Source: Streptococcus constellatus
GTDB lineage: Bacteria > Bacillota > Bacilli > Lactobacillales > Streptococcaceae
Direction: 5' to 3'
DNA length: 64,000 nucleotides
Assembly (NCBI RefSeq): GCF_902167705.1
Contig: NZ_CABHMZ010000003.1
Coordinates: forward strand, 124,001 to 188,000
Shown: positions 28,545 to 37,016 of the stretch, one piece after another
How the letters are laid out: the number at the start of each line of letters is the position of its first letter
Numbering within the stretch: position 1 is the first letter of the stretch
Notes under the pieces: generated by a model
The model's database searches: none
What the model was told of the DNA's origin: nothing
What the model saw: only the letters and a program-made list of their open reading frames with translations
Program-made: the position numbers and the translations under genes

Positions 28545-30200
28545 ATGAAAATCATCATTGTTGGTGGAGTTGCGGGTGGAATGTCTGCGGCGACGCGTTT
28601 AAGAAGACTAATGGAAGACGCTGAGATTATTATTTTTGAGAAAGGACCATTCGTTTCCTTTGCGAACTGTGGTCTGCCTTACTATGTTTCAGGGGAAATT
28701 GCTAATCGGGAAGATTTGTTAGTGCAAACGCCTGAGAGTTTAAAGGCACGCTTTCATCTAGATGTTCGTCCTTTTCATGAAGTGACGGCTATCTCACCAG
28801 ATCAACATACAGTGACGGTTCGGCATGACGGAAAGGAATTTACAGAGAGTTACGACAGGCTGATTTTGTCTCCGGGAGCAAAGCCTTTTGTGCCTCCGAT
28901 TGACGGTTTGGAAACAGCCGAAAATACTTATACTTTGCGCAATGTTCCTGACCTAGATGAGATTATGTTGGCTTTGGAGAAACAGCCAAAAGAAGCTGTG
29001 GTGATTGGGGCTGGATTCATTGGTCTTGAAATGGCAGAAAATCTTCGGAAGCGCGGTTTGAAGGTGACGATTGTTGAAAAAGCACCGCATGTTTTGCCAC
29101 CGCTTGATGAAGAAATGGCTGCTTTTGTTCAAGCTGAACTGCTGAAAAACGGCATTCAAGTGATAACTTCTCAGTCTGCTACGCGATTTGAGGACAAGGG
29201 ACAGGTCATTGTGCTGGAAAATGGGCAAAAGATTGCTTCTGATGTGACCATTCTGTCTGTCGGGGTGCAACCAGAGAATGCTTTGGCACAGTCAGCAGGT
29301 ATTGAACTAGGACTGCGTGGTGGTATTCTAGTCAATGAGCGTTACGAAACTAGTCAACCTGATATTTATGCAGTCGGTGATGCGATTGTGGTCAAGCAAG
29401 AGATTACAGGAGAAGATGCGCTGATTTCATTGGCTTCGCCTGCCAATCGTCAAGGTCGCCAAGTGGCGGACGTGATTGCTGGGCTAGCTCGCAAGAATAA
29501 AGGTAGCATTGGTACAGCTATCGTTCGGGCATTTGACATGACGGCGGCTTCGACAGGGCTGAGCGAGCGCATTCTTCGTATGAATGGTCTACCTTATCAA
29601 GTCATTCATGTCAGTGGGAAGGATCATGCTGGTTACTATCCGGGTGCGACTGATGTGACCTTGAAGCTCCTCTTTGAGCCAACAAGTGGCAAAATTTACG
29701 GTGCGCAAGGCGTTGGGGAAAAAGGTGTTGACAAGCGGATTGATATTTTGGCGACGGCTATCAAAGGCAATCTAACGATTTTTGATTTGCCAGAGTTGGA
29801 ATTTACCTATGCGCCACCGTTTGGCTCTGCTAAAGATCCAGTCAATATGCTGGGTTATGCAGCCTTAAACTTGGTAGAAGGTTTGAGCGACAATATCCAG
29901 TGGTATGAATTGGAAGATGAACTAGCTGCTGGTAAGAAATTCCTAGACGTTCGGACAGCCAGCGAATTTAAGCAAGGTCATCTGAAAGTTGATACGGTTC
30001 ACATCCCGTTGAATGAGCTACGTGAGCGTTTGGAAGAGCTAGACAAGTCGCAGGACTACATCGTGAGCTGTCATAGCGGACTTCGTAGCTATATTGCTGA
30101 GCGCATTCTCAAACAAGCAGGATTTTCTGTTAAGAATCTAGATGGCGCCTTTGCCTTGTACAAAATGGTGAAACCAGAGGGAGTAGAATATGGAAACTAG
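28545..30200 (+). CDS. CoA-disulfide/persulfide reductase fused to rhodanese
   Basis: A 551-residue flavoprotein. Residues 1-440 form the pyridine nucleotide-disulfide reductase fold: FAD loop VGGVAGGMSAATRLRR, single redox cysteine Cys42 (FANCGLPYY) as in CoA-disulfide reductases, an NAD(P)H-binding VIGAGFIGLEMAENL loop, and a dimerisation domain. About residues 455-545 form a rhodanese domain with CHSGLRSY. In related Firmicutes such fusions reduce CoA persulfide or polysulfide. AAGGAGG precedes the start, and the end overlaps the next gene by 11 bases. Confidence 0.92.
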   Translation: MKIIIVGGVAGGMSAATRLRRLMEDAEIIIFEKGPFVSFANCGLPYYVSGEIANREDLLVQTPESLKARFHLDVRPFHEVTAISPDQHTVTVRHDGKEFTESYDRLILSPGAKPFVPPIDGLETAENTYTLRNVPDLDEIMLALEKQPKEAVVIGAGFIGLEMAENLRKRGLKVTIVEKAPHVLPPLDEEMAAFVQAELLKNGIQVITSQSATRFEDKGQVIVLENGQKIASDVTILSVGVQPENALAQSAGIELGLRGGILVNERYETSQPDIYAVGDAIVVKQEITGEDALISLASPANRQGRQVADVIAGLARKNKGSIGTAIVRAFDMTAASTGLSERILRMNGLPYQVIHVSGKDHAGYYPGATDVTLKLLFEPTSGKIYGAQGVGEKGVDKRIDILATAIKGNLTIFDLPELEFTYAPPFGSAKDPVNMLGYAALNLVEGLSDNIQWYELEDELAAGKKFLDVRTASEFKQGHLKVDTVHIPLNELRERLEELDKSQDYIVSCHSGLRSYIAERILKQAGFSVKNLDGAFALYKMVKPEGVEYGN

Positions 30201-30486
30201 TATCAGCATGCCTGAATTTTATGAAAAATACCAAACAGAGAACTTGTCCATTCTTGATGTGCGAGAAGATTATGAGTTTCAAATGGGGCACGTGCCAACG
30301 GCAAAAAATCTGCCCTTAAGCACTTTTGAGACAGGCTACAAGCAACTCAGCCCGCAGGAAAGATACTATGTCATCTGCCAATCAGGTGCACGTTCTGCGG
30401 CTGCGTGTCAGTTTTTAAGTGCGCAAGGATTTGATGTAACCAATGTAGCTGGCGGCATGAATTTCTGGCCCGGAGAGGTGGAATGA
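30190..30486 (+). CDS. Single-domain rhodanese sulfurtransferase
   Basis: A 98-residue rhodanese with active-site loop CQSGARS. It overlaps the reductase-rhodanese fusion and closes the operon. With the 28217 gene and the fusion's own domain, three rhodanese cysteines are made together, consistent with stepwise transfer of sulfane sulfur. Confidence 0.9.
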   Translation: METSISMPEFYEKYQTENLSILDVREDYEFQMGHVPTAKNLPLSTFETGYKQLSPQERYYVICQSGARSAAACQFLSAQGFDVTNVAGGMNFWPGEVE

Positions 30487-30495
30487 CACAAAAAG

Positions 30496-30530
30496 ACCGA
30501 TTAAGTTTGCGCTTAATCGGTTTGTTGTTT
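30496..30530 (+). terminator. Terminator after the sulfur operon
   Basis: ACCGATTAAG and CTTAATCGGT form a 10-bp stem around TTTGCG, followed by TTGTTGTTTT. Confidence 0.85.
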
Positions 30531-31018
30531 TATAATTCGATAATATGAGCTTCGTAGCCAATGGCTTCTAGGAATTTGAGTAGGTCTGTCGTGTTTAAAA
30601 AGAGTGTTTTCTCATTGGTATTAGGGTGAAAACTCATTCGTTTTTCCGACATGATTTCTTTGTCAAAATAAACTTGAATGTCTTTATCGGCATTGTTTAA
30701 CAATCCAAATGGAGAAACGACGCCTGCTGGCAACATCATTTTTTCAAATAGGCTGTCAGAGGATGCCATGCGGATTCTATTGGCTTTTACCAGTTCTTTA
30801 AACAAATCCATGTCCAAGCGCTTTTTGTCGTCCATGATGAGCAAGTAGTAGGCAGTTTTCTTTTTGTTAGTGAGAAACATCGTTTTGGTGCGGACGCCTT
30901 CAATGCCTTCGATAAAGCTGTCTGCTTGCTCGGTCGTAAGTGCCGGTTCGTGTTCCACGATTTCAAATGGAATGTTTAGCTTGTTTAAGGTTTCTTCTAC
31001 TTTTGCGTATAAGTCCAT
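30530..31018 (-). CDS. Prolyl-tRNA editing deacylase (ProX/PrdX type, YbaK domain)
   Basis: A 162-residue free-standing YbaK/EbsC domain. It starts MDLYAKVEETLNKLNIPFEIVEHEPALTTEQA (cited as a region) and contains KTMFLTNKKKTAYYLLIMDDKKRLD and SPFGLLNNADKDIQVYFD, typical of proteins that hydrolyse mischarged Ala-tRNA(Pro). Bacterial ProRS of some Firmicutes lacks this activity, so a separate protein supplies it. GGAGG precedes the start. Confidence 0.88.
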   Translation of the reverse strand: MDLYAKVEETLNKLNIPFEIVEHEPALTTEQADSFIEGIEGVRTKTMFLTNKKKTAYYLLIMDDKKRLDMDLFKELVKANRIRMASSDSLFEKMMLPAGVVSPFGLLNNADKDIQVYFDKEIMSEKRMSFHPNTNEKTLFLNTTDLLKFLEAIGYEAHIIEL

Positions 31019-31659
31019 TTTACTTGCCTCCTTTGATTTGTTTTATTACCTTTATTATATCATATTGAGGGGACTTTTCTTTCAATGGTCGACCGCCTGT
31101 CACTCCGTCGACTGGGTCGACAGCTTGCCCTGAAAGTAGTTTACTTTGTCGACTGGGTCGATAGCCTGCCCCAAAAGCGATTTACTCCGTCGACCGAGTC
31201 GATAGTCTGTCCTAAAAGCAGTTCACTCCGTCGACCGGGTCGATAGCCTGCCCTGAAAGTAGTTTACTCTGTCCGCTGGGCTGACGGTTTGCCCAGAAAC
31301 AAGTTCACTTCGTTCGCCGTGCTGACGGCTTGCCTAGAAACAAGTTTGCTCTGTCCGCCGGGCTGACGGCTTGCCTAGAAACAGGTTCACTCTGTCCGCC
31401 GGGCTGACGGTTTGCCCAGAAACAAGTTCACTTCGTCCGCCGGGCTGACGGCTTGCCCAGAAACAAGTTCACTCCGTCCGCTAGGCTGACGGCTTGCCTA
31501 AAAACAGGTTCACTCTGTCCGCCAAGCTGACACTCCTTTAAGAGCTGCGTGCAGTTCTATTTTTCTAAATAAATGAGGTGATAGCTTGAATCTTGCGTTC
31601 TGCCGTGCTATGATAATATCAAATCAAACGTGTCGGTCAGCTAAGAGGAGGCGCAAAGG
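31019..31659. other. 641-base intergenic region dominated by 41-bp repeats
   Basis: After the upstream end of the tRNA deacylase gene, a GC-rich 41-bp tandem array fills 31088-31535. The remaining 124 bases return to normal composition and carry GAGGAGG for the next gene. No long ORF crosses the array. Confidence 0.85.
31088..31535 (+). repeat. 41-bp tandem repeat array, two unit types
   Basis: Unit starts lie at 31107, 31148, 31189, 31230, 31271, 31312, 31353, 31394, 31435, 31476 and 31517, exactly 41 bp apart. A shortened unit precedes them (31088-31106) and the last is cut. The first four are type A (start GTCGACYGGGTCGAY), the later ones type B (start GTCCGCCGGGCTGAC). All share a TGCC..GAAA..AGTT.ACT tail. 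The array is clearly richer in GC than its surroundings. Each unit has a near-palindrome at its head. Units face one way with no unique spacers, so it is a minisatellite, not a CRISPR. Confidence 0.95.
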
Positions 31660-32061
31660 TTGGAAAAGGATTATAATGGCAAAGAAAAACAAGCAATTAG
31701 GTTTAGACTTTACCTTTTACTCGTACTAGTAGTGGTTGGTGAAGGTGTTTTGCTGTATTCTACGATTACAAAAATGACTATCCCCCTTCTTCTGGTGCAT
31801 TTCACTTTCTTTTTTAATGGACTGAATCTGGGCCTTTCTAAAAGATTCCTAGCAGTTTTAAAACGATTTAGCAAAAAGAACAACGAAGAGAGGTTGAATT
31901 ACCGTTTTATAGATACTCTTACTTTTCTTGCCTTATTTTTGTATTTAATCTCAGATAGGATCTCCCAGTCTTCACACTCGCTCATAATGGTTGTAGCCTA
32001 TCCTGTATTTTGGGGGCTGATGTCAGGGATTCTGATTCAAAGCAGAAAGCAACTGTTATAA
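31660..32061 (+). CDS. Hypothetical small membrane protein
   Basis: A 133-residue protein starting at TTG 31660, preceded by GAGGAGG 8 bases upstream. It has about four hydrophobic segments (near residues 17-34, 40-55, 83-97 and 105-125) joined by a basic cytoplasmic loop (KRFSKKNNEERLNYR). No family is recognised. It lies between the 41-bp repeat array and a terminator shared with cstR, so it is probably transcribed alone. Confidence 0.65.
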   Translation: MEKDYNGKEKQAIRFRLYLLLVLVVVGEGVLLYSTITKMTIPLLLVHFTFFFNGLNLGLSKRFLAVLKRFSKKNNEERLNYRFIDTLTFLALFLYLISDRISQSSHSLIMVVAYPVFWGLMSGILIQSRKQLL

Positions 32062-32074
32062 GATATAAGAAACA

Positions 32075-32112
32075 AACCTCAGCAGTTTTCATCGCCTGCT
32101 GAGGTTATTTTC
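32075..32112. terminator. Bidirectional terminator
   Basis: AACCTCAGCAG and CTGCTGAGGTT form an 11-bp stem between converging genes; ATTTT follows on the plus strand. Confidence 0.85.
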
Positions 32113-32362
32113 GTTTGATAAGGTATTGGACGGCTTTTTCTAGTCGCTCTTTTTGTGCTTCTGGGTCGTCTAAAGGGTGGTCGAGGCATTCGGTGAGATT
32201 TTCGGTAATCATCAACTCAATGACCCGCTCGACACTAGAGCGCACAGCGGTTAATTGGGTGATAATGTCCGCACAGTCGCGCTCTTCCTCTATCATTTTT
32301 TGAATGCCGCGCAGTTGTCCCTCGGAGCGTTTCAGCCGCGTAATAAGCTTTGAATTTGCCAT
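32105..32362 (-). CDS. CstR-like persulfide-sensing repressor (CsoR/FrmR family)
   Basis: An 85-residue all-helical CsoR-family protein. The family opening KLITRLKRSEGQLRGIQKMIEEERDCADIITQL is present (cited as a region). Cysteines occur only at positions 30 and 59. The His that copper sensors use four residues before the second Cys is Asn55 here, so a Cu(I) site is unlikely and the two-Cys pattern fits CstR, which senses persulfides by di- or polysulfide formation. The operator at 28186-28202 before the rhodanese operon is the obvious target. Confidence 0.85.
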   Translation of the reverse strand: MANSKLITRLKRSEGQLRGIQKMIEEERDCADIITQLTAVRSSVERVIELMITENLTECLDHPLDDPEAQKERLEKAVQYLIKRK

Positions 32363-32391
32363 GTCCTTTTGTCCTCTGTTTATTTTTTTAC

Positions 32392-32420
32392 ATTATATCT
32401 TGAATAGACCTCTTTGTCAA
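32392..32420 (-). promoter_or_regulatory. cstR-like gene promoter
   Basis: On the minus strand TTGACA (32415-32420), 17 bases, TATAAT (32392-32397). No copy of the ATACCC dyad is seen here, so autoregulation is not evident. Confidence 0.75.
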
Positions 32421-32525
32421 AGTTCTCGCTCTTTATTTATGATATAATGAGGGAGGTATGATGTGAATGGTTTGTGTCAAACTTGGATGTTCACCATGAT
32501 AGAAGTCGTCTATGAGGAGGTAAAC

Positions 32526-32966
32526 ATGTGTCAAGAATGTTATTCTAGGGAAAGTAGAAGAACGCCTTTACTGAATCCTTTGGATTGTTTGCAACACCAC
32601 AGGCAGTATATTTGTGGAACATGTGGGCGTTGTATCTGCATTGAAAAAGACCCAAAGAGAGGATTGCAAAGGTGGCATTTTCCGTTTAAATCCTTAGAAA
32701 TCGCAAAGCTATACTTGCGAACCGCTGATTATACGATGAAAAAGCCGTGCGGTATTTATGAAATAGAAAATAGCAAGGGAAGACTGTCTTATAAAATATT
32801 TGCAGCAAAAGAAGATTTACAAGTATTTTTAAAAAAGAATAAGGATAAAACATGTCCATTGCTGGCACCTGTTTTTACCGTTCATGAATACAAAGAGTAC
32901 CCAAATACAGAAGTGCGAAAATTGACAGCTGATGAGATAAGCCGCTACATGAGTGAAAGAACTTGA
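32526..32966 (+). CDS. Cys-rich hypothetical protein, probable zinc binder
   Basis: A 146-residue soluble protein starting at ATG 32526, chosen because GAGGAGG lies 6 bases upstream; the open frame extends 21 codons further without a ribosome binding site. Nine cysteines occur: C2-x2-C5, C21, C30-x2-C33-x2-C36-x-C38, C75 and C110, with His24/His25 between the clusters. This suggests one or two zinc knuckles in the first 40 residues, followed by a mixed alpha/beta domain (KSLEIAKLYLRTADYTMKKPCGIYEI, as a region). No family recognised. It is divergent from the cstR-like gene; whether it belongs to sulfur handling is not known. Confidence 0.65.
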   Translation: MCQECYSRESRRTPLLNPLDCLQHHRQYICGTCGRCICIEKDPKRGLQRWHFPFKSLEIAKLYLRTADYTMKKPCGIYEIENSKGRLSYKIFAAKEDLQVFLKKNKDKTCPLLAPVFTVHEYKEYPNTEVRKLTADEISRYMSERT

Positions 32967-33120
32967 ATGTCACTTGCAGCAGCCAAAAACAACTTGTTTT
33001 ATTATCTGCTTTATTAGGAAGATATGAAAGAAGCGACGACTGGATTTCATGGGTGTATGACGGTTTAGTTATGCCTTGATTTATGCTATAATGATAAAAC
33101 ACTTGAAAGAGGATAAAAGA

Positions 33121-34029
33121 ATGAATATTCAACAACTGCGCTATGTTGTAGCCATTGCCAATAGTGGCACCTTTCGTGAAGCAGCTGAGAAAATGTATGT
33201 CAGCCAGCCGAGCTTGTCTATTGCGGTTCGGGATTTAGAAAAAGAATTGGGTTTTAAAATATTCCGTAGAACGAGCAGCGGCACATTTCTGACACGTCGA
33301 GGAATGGAATTTTACGAAAAAGCCCAAGAATTGGTCAAAGGATTTGATGTATTTCAAAATCAATACGCTAACCCAGAGGAAGAAAAGGCAGAATTTTCCA
33401 TTGCCAGCCAGCACTATGATTTCTTGCCGCCTCTGATAACGGAATTTGCCAAATGCTATCCAAAAGATAAGAATTTCCGAATTTTTGAATCCACAACGGT
33501 GCAGATTTTAAACGAAGTCGCACAAGGGCACAGCGAGATTGGCATTATCTATCTGAATAACCAAAATACCAAGGGAATGATGCAGCGGATTGATAAATTG
33601 GGGTTGGAAGTGGTAGATTTGATTCCTTTTCAGACACACATTTATCTGCGGGCAGACCACCCTTTAGCTGAAAAAGATGAGTTAGTTATGGACGATTTGG
33701 TAGATTTGCCGACGGTTCGTTTTACACAGGAAAAGGACGAATATCTCTATTATTCAGAGAATTTCGTGGACACCAGCGCCAGTTCGCAGATGTTTAATGT
33801 GACGGACCGTGCTACTTTAAATGGTATTTTAGAGCGGACAGATGCTTATGCGACAGGCTCTGGATTTTTGGATAGCAATAGTGTAAACGGCATTACGGTG
33901 ATTCGATTAAAAGACAATTTGGAAAACCGCATGGTTTATGTCAAACGCGAAGAAGTAGAGCTTTCACCGGTCGGTGCAGCTTTTGTTGCTGTGATGGAAG
34001 AATATTTTGCAAAAAGAGGTGAAAAATGA
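33121..34029 (+). CDS. LysR-family transcriptional regulator
   Basis: A 302-residue regulator. The N-terminal winged helix-turn-helix is [44 protein letters not shown] (as a region); the periplasmic-binding-like effector domain spans about residues 90-295. The start at 33121 follows AGAGGA; the frame opens upstream to 33076 across the promoter (extended -10 TGCTATAAT). It overlaps lspA by four bases. The lspA-rluD neighbourhood is conserved in streptococci; the effector and targets cannot be told from sequence. Confidence 0.9.
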   Translation: MNIQQLRYVVAIANSGTFREAAEKMYVSQPSLSIAVRDLEKELGFKIFRRTSSGTFLTRRGMEFYEKAQELVKGFDVFQNQYANPEEEKAEFSIASQHYDFLPPLITEFAKCYPKDKNFRIFESTTVQILNEVAQGHSEIGIIYLNNQNTKGMMQRIDKLGLEVVDLIPFQTHIYLRADHPLAEKDELVMDDLVDLPTVRFTQEKDEYLYYSENFVDTSASSQMFNVTDRATLNGILERTDAYATGSGFLDSNSVNGITVIRLKDNLENRMVYVKREEVELSPVGAAFVAVMEEYFAKRGEK

Positions 34030-34487
34030 AACGAAAAGTGACCGTGCCGATTGTGATTGTAGCCTTGATTGCGCTGGATCAATGGGTCAAGTTTGAAATT
34101 GTCAAAAACATTCAATTAGGCGAAGTAAAGCCTTTCATTCCAAAGATTTTGAGTTTGACTTATTTGCGAAATACAGGAGCGGCATTTTCAATTCTGGAGA
34201 ACCAGCAATGGTTGTTTGCGGTAATTACTTTAGTGGTGATTGGAGCTGCTATTTGGTATTTGAGCAAGCACATCAAAGGTTCTGTCTGGTTGCTGTCTGC
34301 TCTGAGTTTGATTATTGCAGGTGGAATTGGAAATTTTATTGACCGCATGCGCCAAGGTTTTGTCGTGGATATGTTTCAGCTCGATTTTATCAATTTTGCA
34401 ATTTTTAATGTTGCGGATAGTTATCTGACGATTGGCGTGCTTGTGCTGATAGTGATGATGTTAAAGGAAGAGGACAATGCAAGTTAA
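34026..34487 (+). CDS. lspA: Lipoprotein signal peptidase (signal peptidase II)
   Basis: A 153-residue membrane aspartyl protease that cleaves prolipoproteins before the lipidated cysteine. It has four transmembrane helices; the catalytic aspartates are in [14 protein letters not shown] and [11 protein letters not shown], and the early motif DQWVKFEIV is present. It overlaps the LysR gene (ATGA) and rluD (11 bases). Confidence 0.96.
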   Translation: MKRKVTVPIVIVALIALDQWVKFEIVKNIQLGEVKPFIPKILSLTYLRNTGAAFSILENQQWLFAVITLVVIGAAIWYLSKHIKGSVWLLSALSLIIAGGIGNFIDRMRQGFVVDMFQLDFINFAIFNVADSYLTIGVLVLIVMMLKEEDNAS

Positions 34488-35373
34488 AGTAGAGATTGGC
34501 GGTGTACGATTGGACAAGGCGGTTGCTGATTTGACACCATTATCCCGCAGCCATGCCAATGAGCAAATCAAAAATGGACAAATCTTAGTCAATGGGCAAG
34601 TGAGGAAAGCAAAGTATGCTGTCAAGGCAGGCGATGTGATTACTTATGAATTGCCCGAACCAGAAGCGCTGGAGTATGTTGCAGAAAATCTGCCGCTAGA
34701 TATTGTTTATCAGGATGAAGATGTCGCAGTGGTGAACAAGGCTCAAGGCATGGTGGTGCATCCCAGTGCAGGGCATACGAGCGGAACGCTGGTCAATGCG
34801 CTGATGTACCACATCAAGGATTTGTCCGGTATCAATGGTGTTTTGCGTCCTGGAATTGTTCATCGGATTGACAAAGACACATCAGGATTGTTGATGATTG
34901 CCAAGAACGATGATGCGCATATCAAGCTCGCTGAGGAATTAAAAGATAAAAAATCCCTACGGAAGTATTGGGCTATTGTGCATGGCAATCTGCCGAATGA
35001 TAGAGGCGTTATTGAAGCACCGATTGGACGCAGTGAAAAAGATAGAAAAAAACAAGCTGTAACAGCAAAAGGAAAACCAGCTGTTACACGTTTTCACGTT
35101 TTAGAACGTTTTGGCAATTATACGCTGGTAGAATTGCAGCTGGAAACAGGTCGTACGCATCAAATTCGTGTGCACATGGCTTATATTGGTCACCCAGTGG
35201 CAGGTGATGAAGTATATGGACCACGTAAAACGCTAAAAGGGCACGGTCAATTTTTACATGCTAGAACGCTTGGATTTACTCATCCTAAGACGGGAGAAGT
35301 CATGGAATTTACAGCAGAAGCGCCAGCTATTTTCCAAGAAACACTAGAGAAATTGAGAAAAGAAATGAAGTGA
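34477..35373 (+). CDS. rluD: RluD-type pseudouridine synthase
   Basis: A 298-residue RluA-family pseudouridine synthase: an N-terminal S4 RNA-binding domain (residues 10-70, [23 protein letters not shown] as a region), then the catalytic domain with [11 protein letters not shown] (catalytic Asp) and [13 protein letters not shown]. It modifies 23S rRNA uridines by analogy. Translationally coupled to lspA. Confidence 0.92.
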   Translation: MQVKVEIGGVRLDKAVADLTPLSRSHANEQIKNGQILVNGQVRKAKYAVKAGDVITYELPEPEALEYVAENLPLDIVYQDEDVAVVNKAQGMVVHPSAGHTSGTLVNALMYHIKDLSGINGVLRPGIVHRIDKDTSGLLMIAKNDDAHIKLAEELKDKKSLRKYWAIVHGNLPNDRGVIEAPIGRSEKDRKKQAVTAKGKPAVTRFHVLERFGNYTLVELQLETGRTHQIRVHMAYIGHPVAGDEVYGPRKTLKGHGQFLHARTLGFTHPKTGEVMEFTAEAPAIFQETLEKLRKEMK

Positions 35374-35406
35374 GAAAAGACTCTTTGTGCTTCATTTCTT
35401 TTTTAT
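35360..35406 (+). terminator. Terminator overlapping the end of rluD
   Basis: AGAAATGAAG and CTTCATTTCT pair around a 19-base loop and are followed by T6. Confidence 0.7.
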
Positions 35407-35460
35407 TTTGCTCGAAATTTTGGTATAATAATGCAATGTATCAGGCTGGGGAGAGAGTAG

Positions 35461-35553
35461 AAATGAAGTATAAACGGATTGTATTTTAGTAGAGGAAACA
35501 TTATCAAAGCCGTTGCTGCGTCTTATAAACGCACTCAGGAACTGGGAAAATGA
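35461..35553 (+). pseudogene. Possible remnant of a HAD-type gene
   Basis: ATG 35463 starts MKYKRIVF and stops at once; about 40 bases later another frame reads IKAVAASYKRTQELGK and stops. MKYKRIVF resembles the start of HAD phosphatases (usually followed by DxDGT), and the second piece resembles a cap-domain helix. Too little is left to be sure. Confidence 0.3.
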
Positions 35554-35603
35554 AATAAACAAATTTGTGGTATACTTTAGTGTAAAAATCGGGAGGTAAG
35601 GAA

Positions 35604-36572
35604 ATGTTTTTCCAACCATTTCAAAATGAAATATTGATTAAAAAACTACTTCGAGATTTATATGGTGAAGATATATCATTACGTCCGTTATCAGGTGGGA
35701 CTGAGAACTTAAATTATGTAATGAATGAACGAGTTGTTGTGCGTATTCTCTATCTTCCTCAGACTTCTCTGCTTTTTTCTGAGGCGGAATCTTATTTGCA
35801 GAGAGAAATTCAATTTGCAAATGCGTTGCGCGAGGAAGGATTGAATGATTTTGCTTATCTTCCTTTTCAAGACGGAGAGTGGATTTTCTCATTAAGTGTT
35901 AATAAAGGCACTATATATGTAATGCAATCTGTCTATTTAAAAGGAGAAATCGTTTCTTTTGAGAAAAATATAATTCCTCAGATAGCTCAAAAAATCGTTC
36001 GTTTTCATGATTTCTCAAAGGAAAATTTTACAGAATATCAGAGAATTCCAGTCTATGATGATTTGGTTTCTAGTTTGCATATTAGGTCACTCTCTTATGA
36101 AAAGGAATTAGAAAAGGATATTCCAAATTATAAAGATTATTGGGAATTATTCCAAATAAATACAAGTATTTTAAAGAAAGCGAAACAAGCTCAGTCTGCC
36201 TTTTTCATTCATAACGATTTGCACGCTGACAATATTCTTTTTCACAAAGGTAAATTAAATATTCTAGACTTTGGTGATGCACGTTATTCTCTTCCAGAGG
36301 AAGATATTGGAACATTTTTGTGGGGCTTGTCTTTGAAAACTAATGTTGCGTCATTTACTGAACTGGCTAACTTGTTTTTTGCAAATTATACTAGGGAAAT
36401 CAATCCAGAACTTTGTTACCGTTTTGCTTTGCAGCGTTTCTTAGAAATTCATTTATTTTACTTGGTAGAAAATCAAAAGAACAGCACCTTAATGAAGTAT
36501 CAAAAGGCAAAATTTACAAAAGAGAAAGCGATGATTGACTATTTAAGCAATCACATTTCCTTTAGAAATTAG
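35604..36572 (+). CDS. Aminoglycoside/choline kinase-like phosphotransferase
   Basis: A 322-residue APH-family kinase fold. The Brenner motif is FIHNDLHADNILF (near residue 203), with catalytic Asp and metal-binding Asn; the metal Asp follows in LNILDFGDARYS. The N-terminal lobe contains LSGGTENLNYVM as the nucleotide loop. The substrate is unknown; such kinases act on small alcohols or amines, including sugars, choline and homoserine-like molecules. GGGAGG precedes the start and an extended -10 (TGGTATACT) lies near 35567-35575. Confidence 0.8.
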   Translation: MFFQPFQNEILIKKLLRDLYGEDISLRPLSGGTENLNYVMNERVVVRILYLPQTSLLFSEAESYLQREIQFANALREEGLNDFAYLPFQDGEWIFSLSVNKGTIYVMQSVYLKGEIVSFEKNIIPQIAQKIVRFHDFSKENFTEYQRIPVYDDLVSSLHIRSLSYEKELEKDIPNYKDYWELFQINTSILKKAKQAQSAFFIHNDLHADNILFHKGKLNILDFGDARYSLPEEDIGTFLWGLSLKTNVASFTELANLFFANYTREINPELCYRFALQRFLEIHLFYLVENQKNSTLMKYQKAKFTKEKAMIDYLSNHISFRN

Positions 36573-36586
36573 TCATTTTCTTTAAT

Positions 36587-36615
36587 TTGTCAAATTTTTT
36601 ATTTTATAGTAAAAT
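36587..36615 (+). promoter_or_regulatory. Promoter of the yjdM-like gene
   Basis: TTGTCA (36587-36592), 17 bases, TAAAAT (36610-36615). Confidence 0.55.
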
Positions 36616-36672
36616 AGGAAAGTATGATAAATTTTAGGCAAAATGCTTAGAGATGATTAGTGAGGAGAGAAG

Positions 36673-37011
36673 ATGAATCAATTACCAAATTGTCCAAAAT
36701 GCAACTCAGAATATGTTTACGAAGATGGTTTACTATTAGTTTGTCCAGAATGTGCTTATGAATGGAATCCGGCAGAAGTCCTTGAAGAAGATGATCGTAT
36801 CAGAGCGATTGATGCAAATGGCAATCAACTTGCGGACGGAGATACTGTCACTCTCATCAAAGATTTAAAAGTCAAAGGTGCTCCAAAGGATTTGAAACAA
36901 GGGACGCGCGTGAAAAACATTCGGATTGTAGAAGGAGACCATAATATTGACTGCAAGATTGACGGTTTTGGTGCGATGAAGCTTAAATCAGAATTTGTTA
37001 AGAAAATCTGA
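36673..37011 (+). CDS. yjdM: YjdM/PhnA-family zinc-ribbon protein
   Basis: A 112-residue protein with an N-terminal zinc ribbon, [21 protein letters not shown] (two CxxC pairs, as a region), and a conserved C-terminal SH3-like domain with [15 protein letters not shown]. It is often called PhnA, but no phosphonate genes are nearby and the family's role is unsettled. GAGGAG precedes the start. Confidence 0.9.
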   Translation: MNQLPNCPKCNSEYVYEDGLLLVCPECAYEWNPAEVLEEDDRIRAIDANGNQLADGDTVTLIKDLKVKGAPKDLKQGTRVKNIRIVEGDHNIDCKIDGFGAMKLKSEFVKKI

Positions 37012-37016
37012 GGTTG

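Noticed and set aside
31088..31535. 41-bp array as a CRISPR
   Set aside because: Units are contiguous with no unique spacers, and no cas genes are present.
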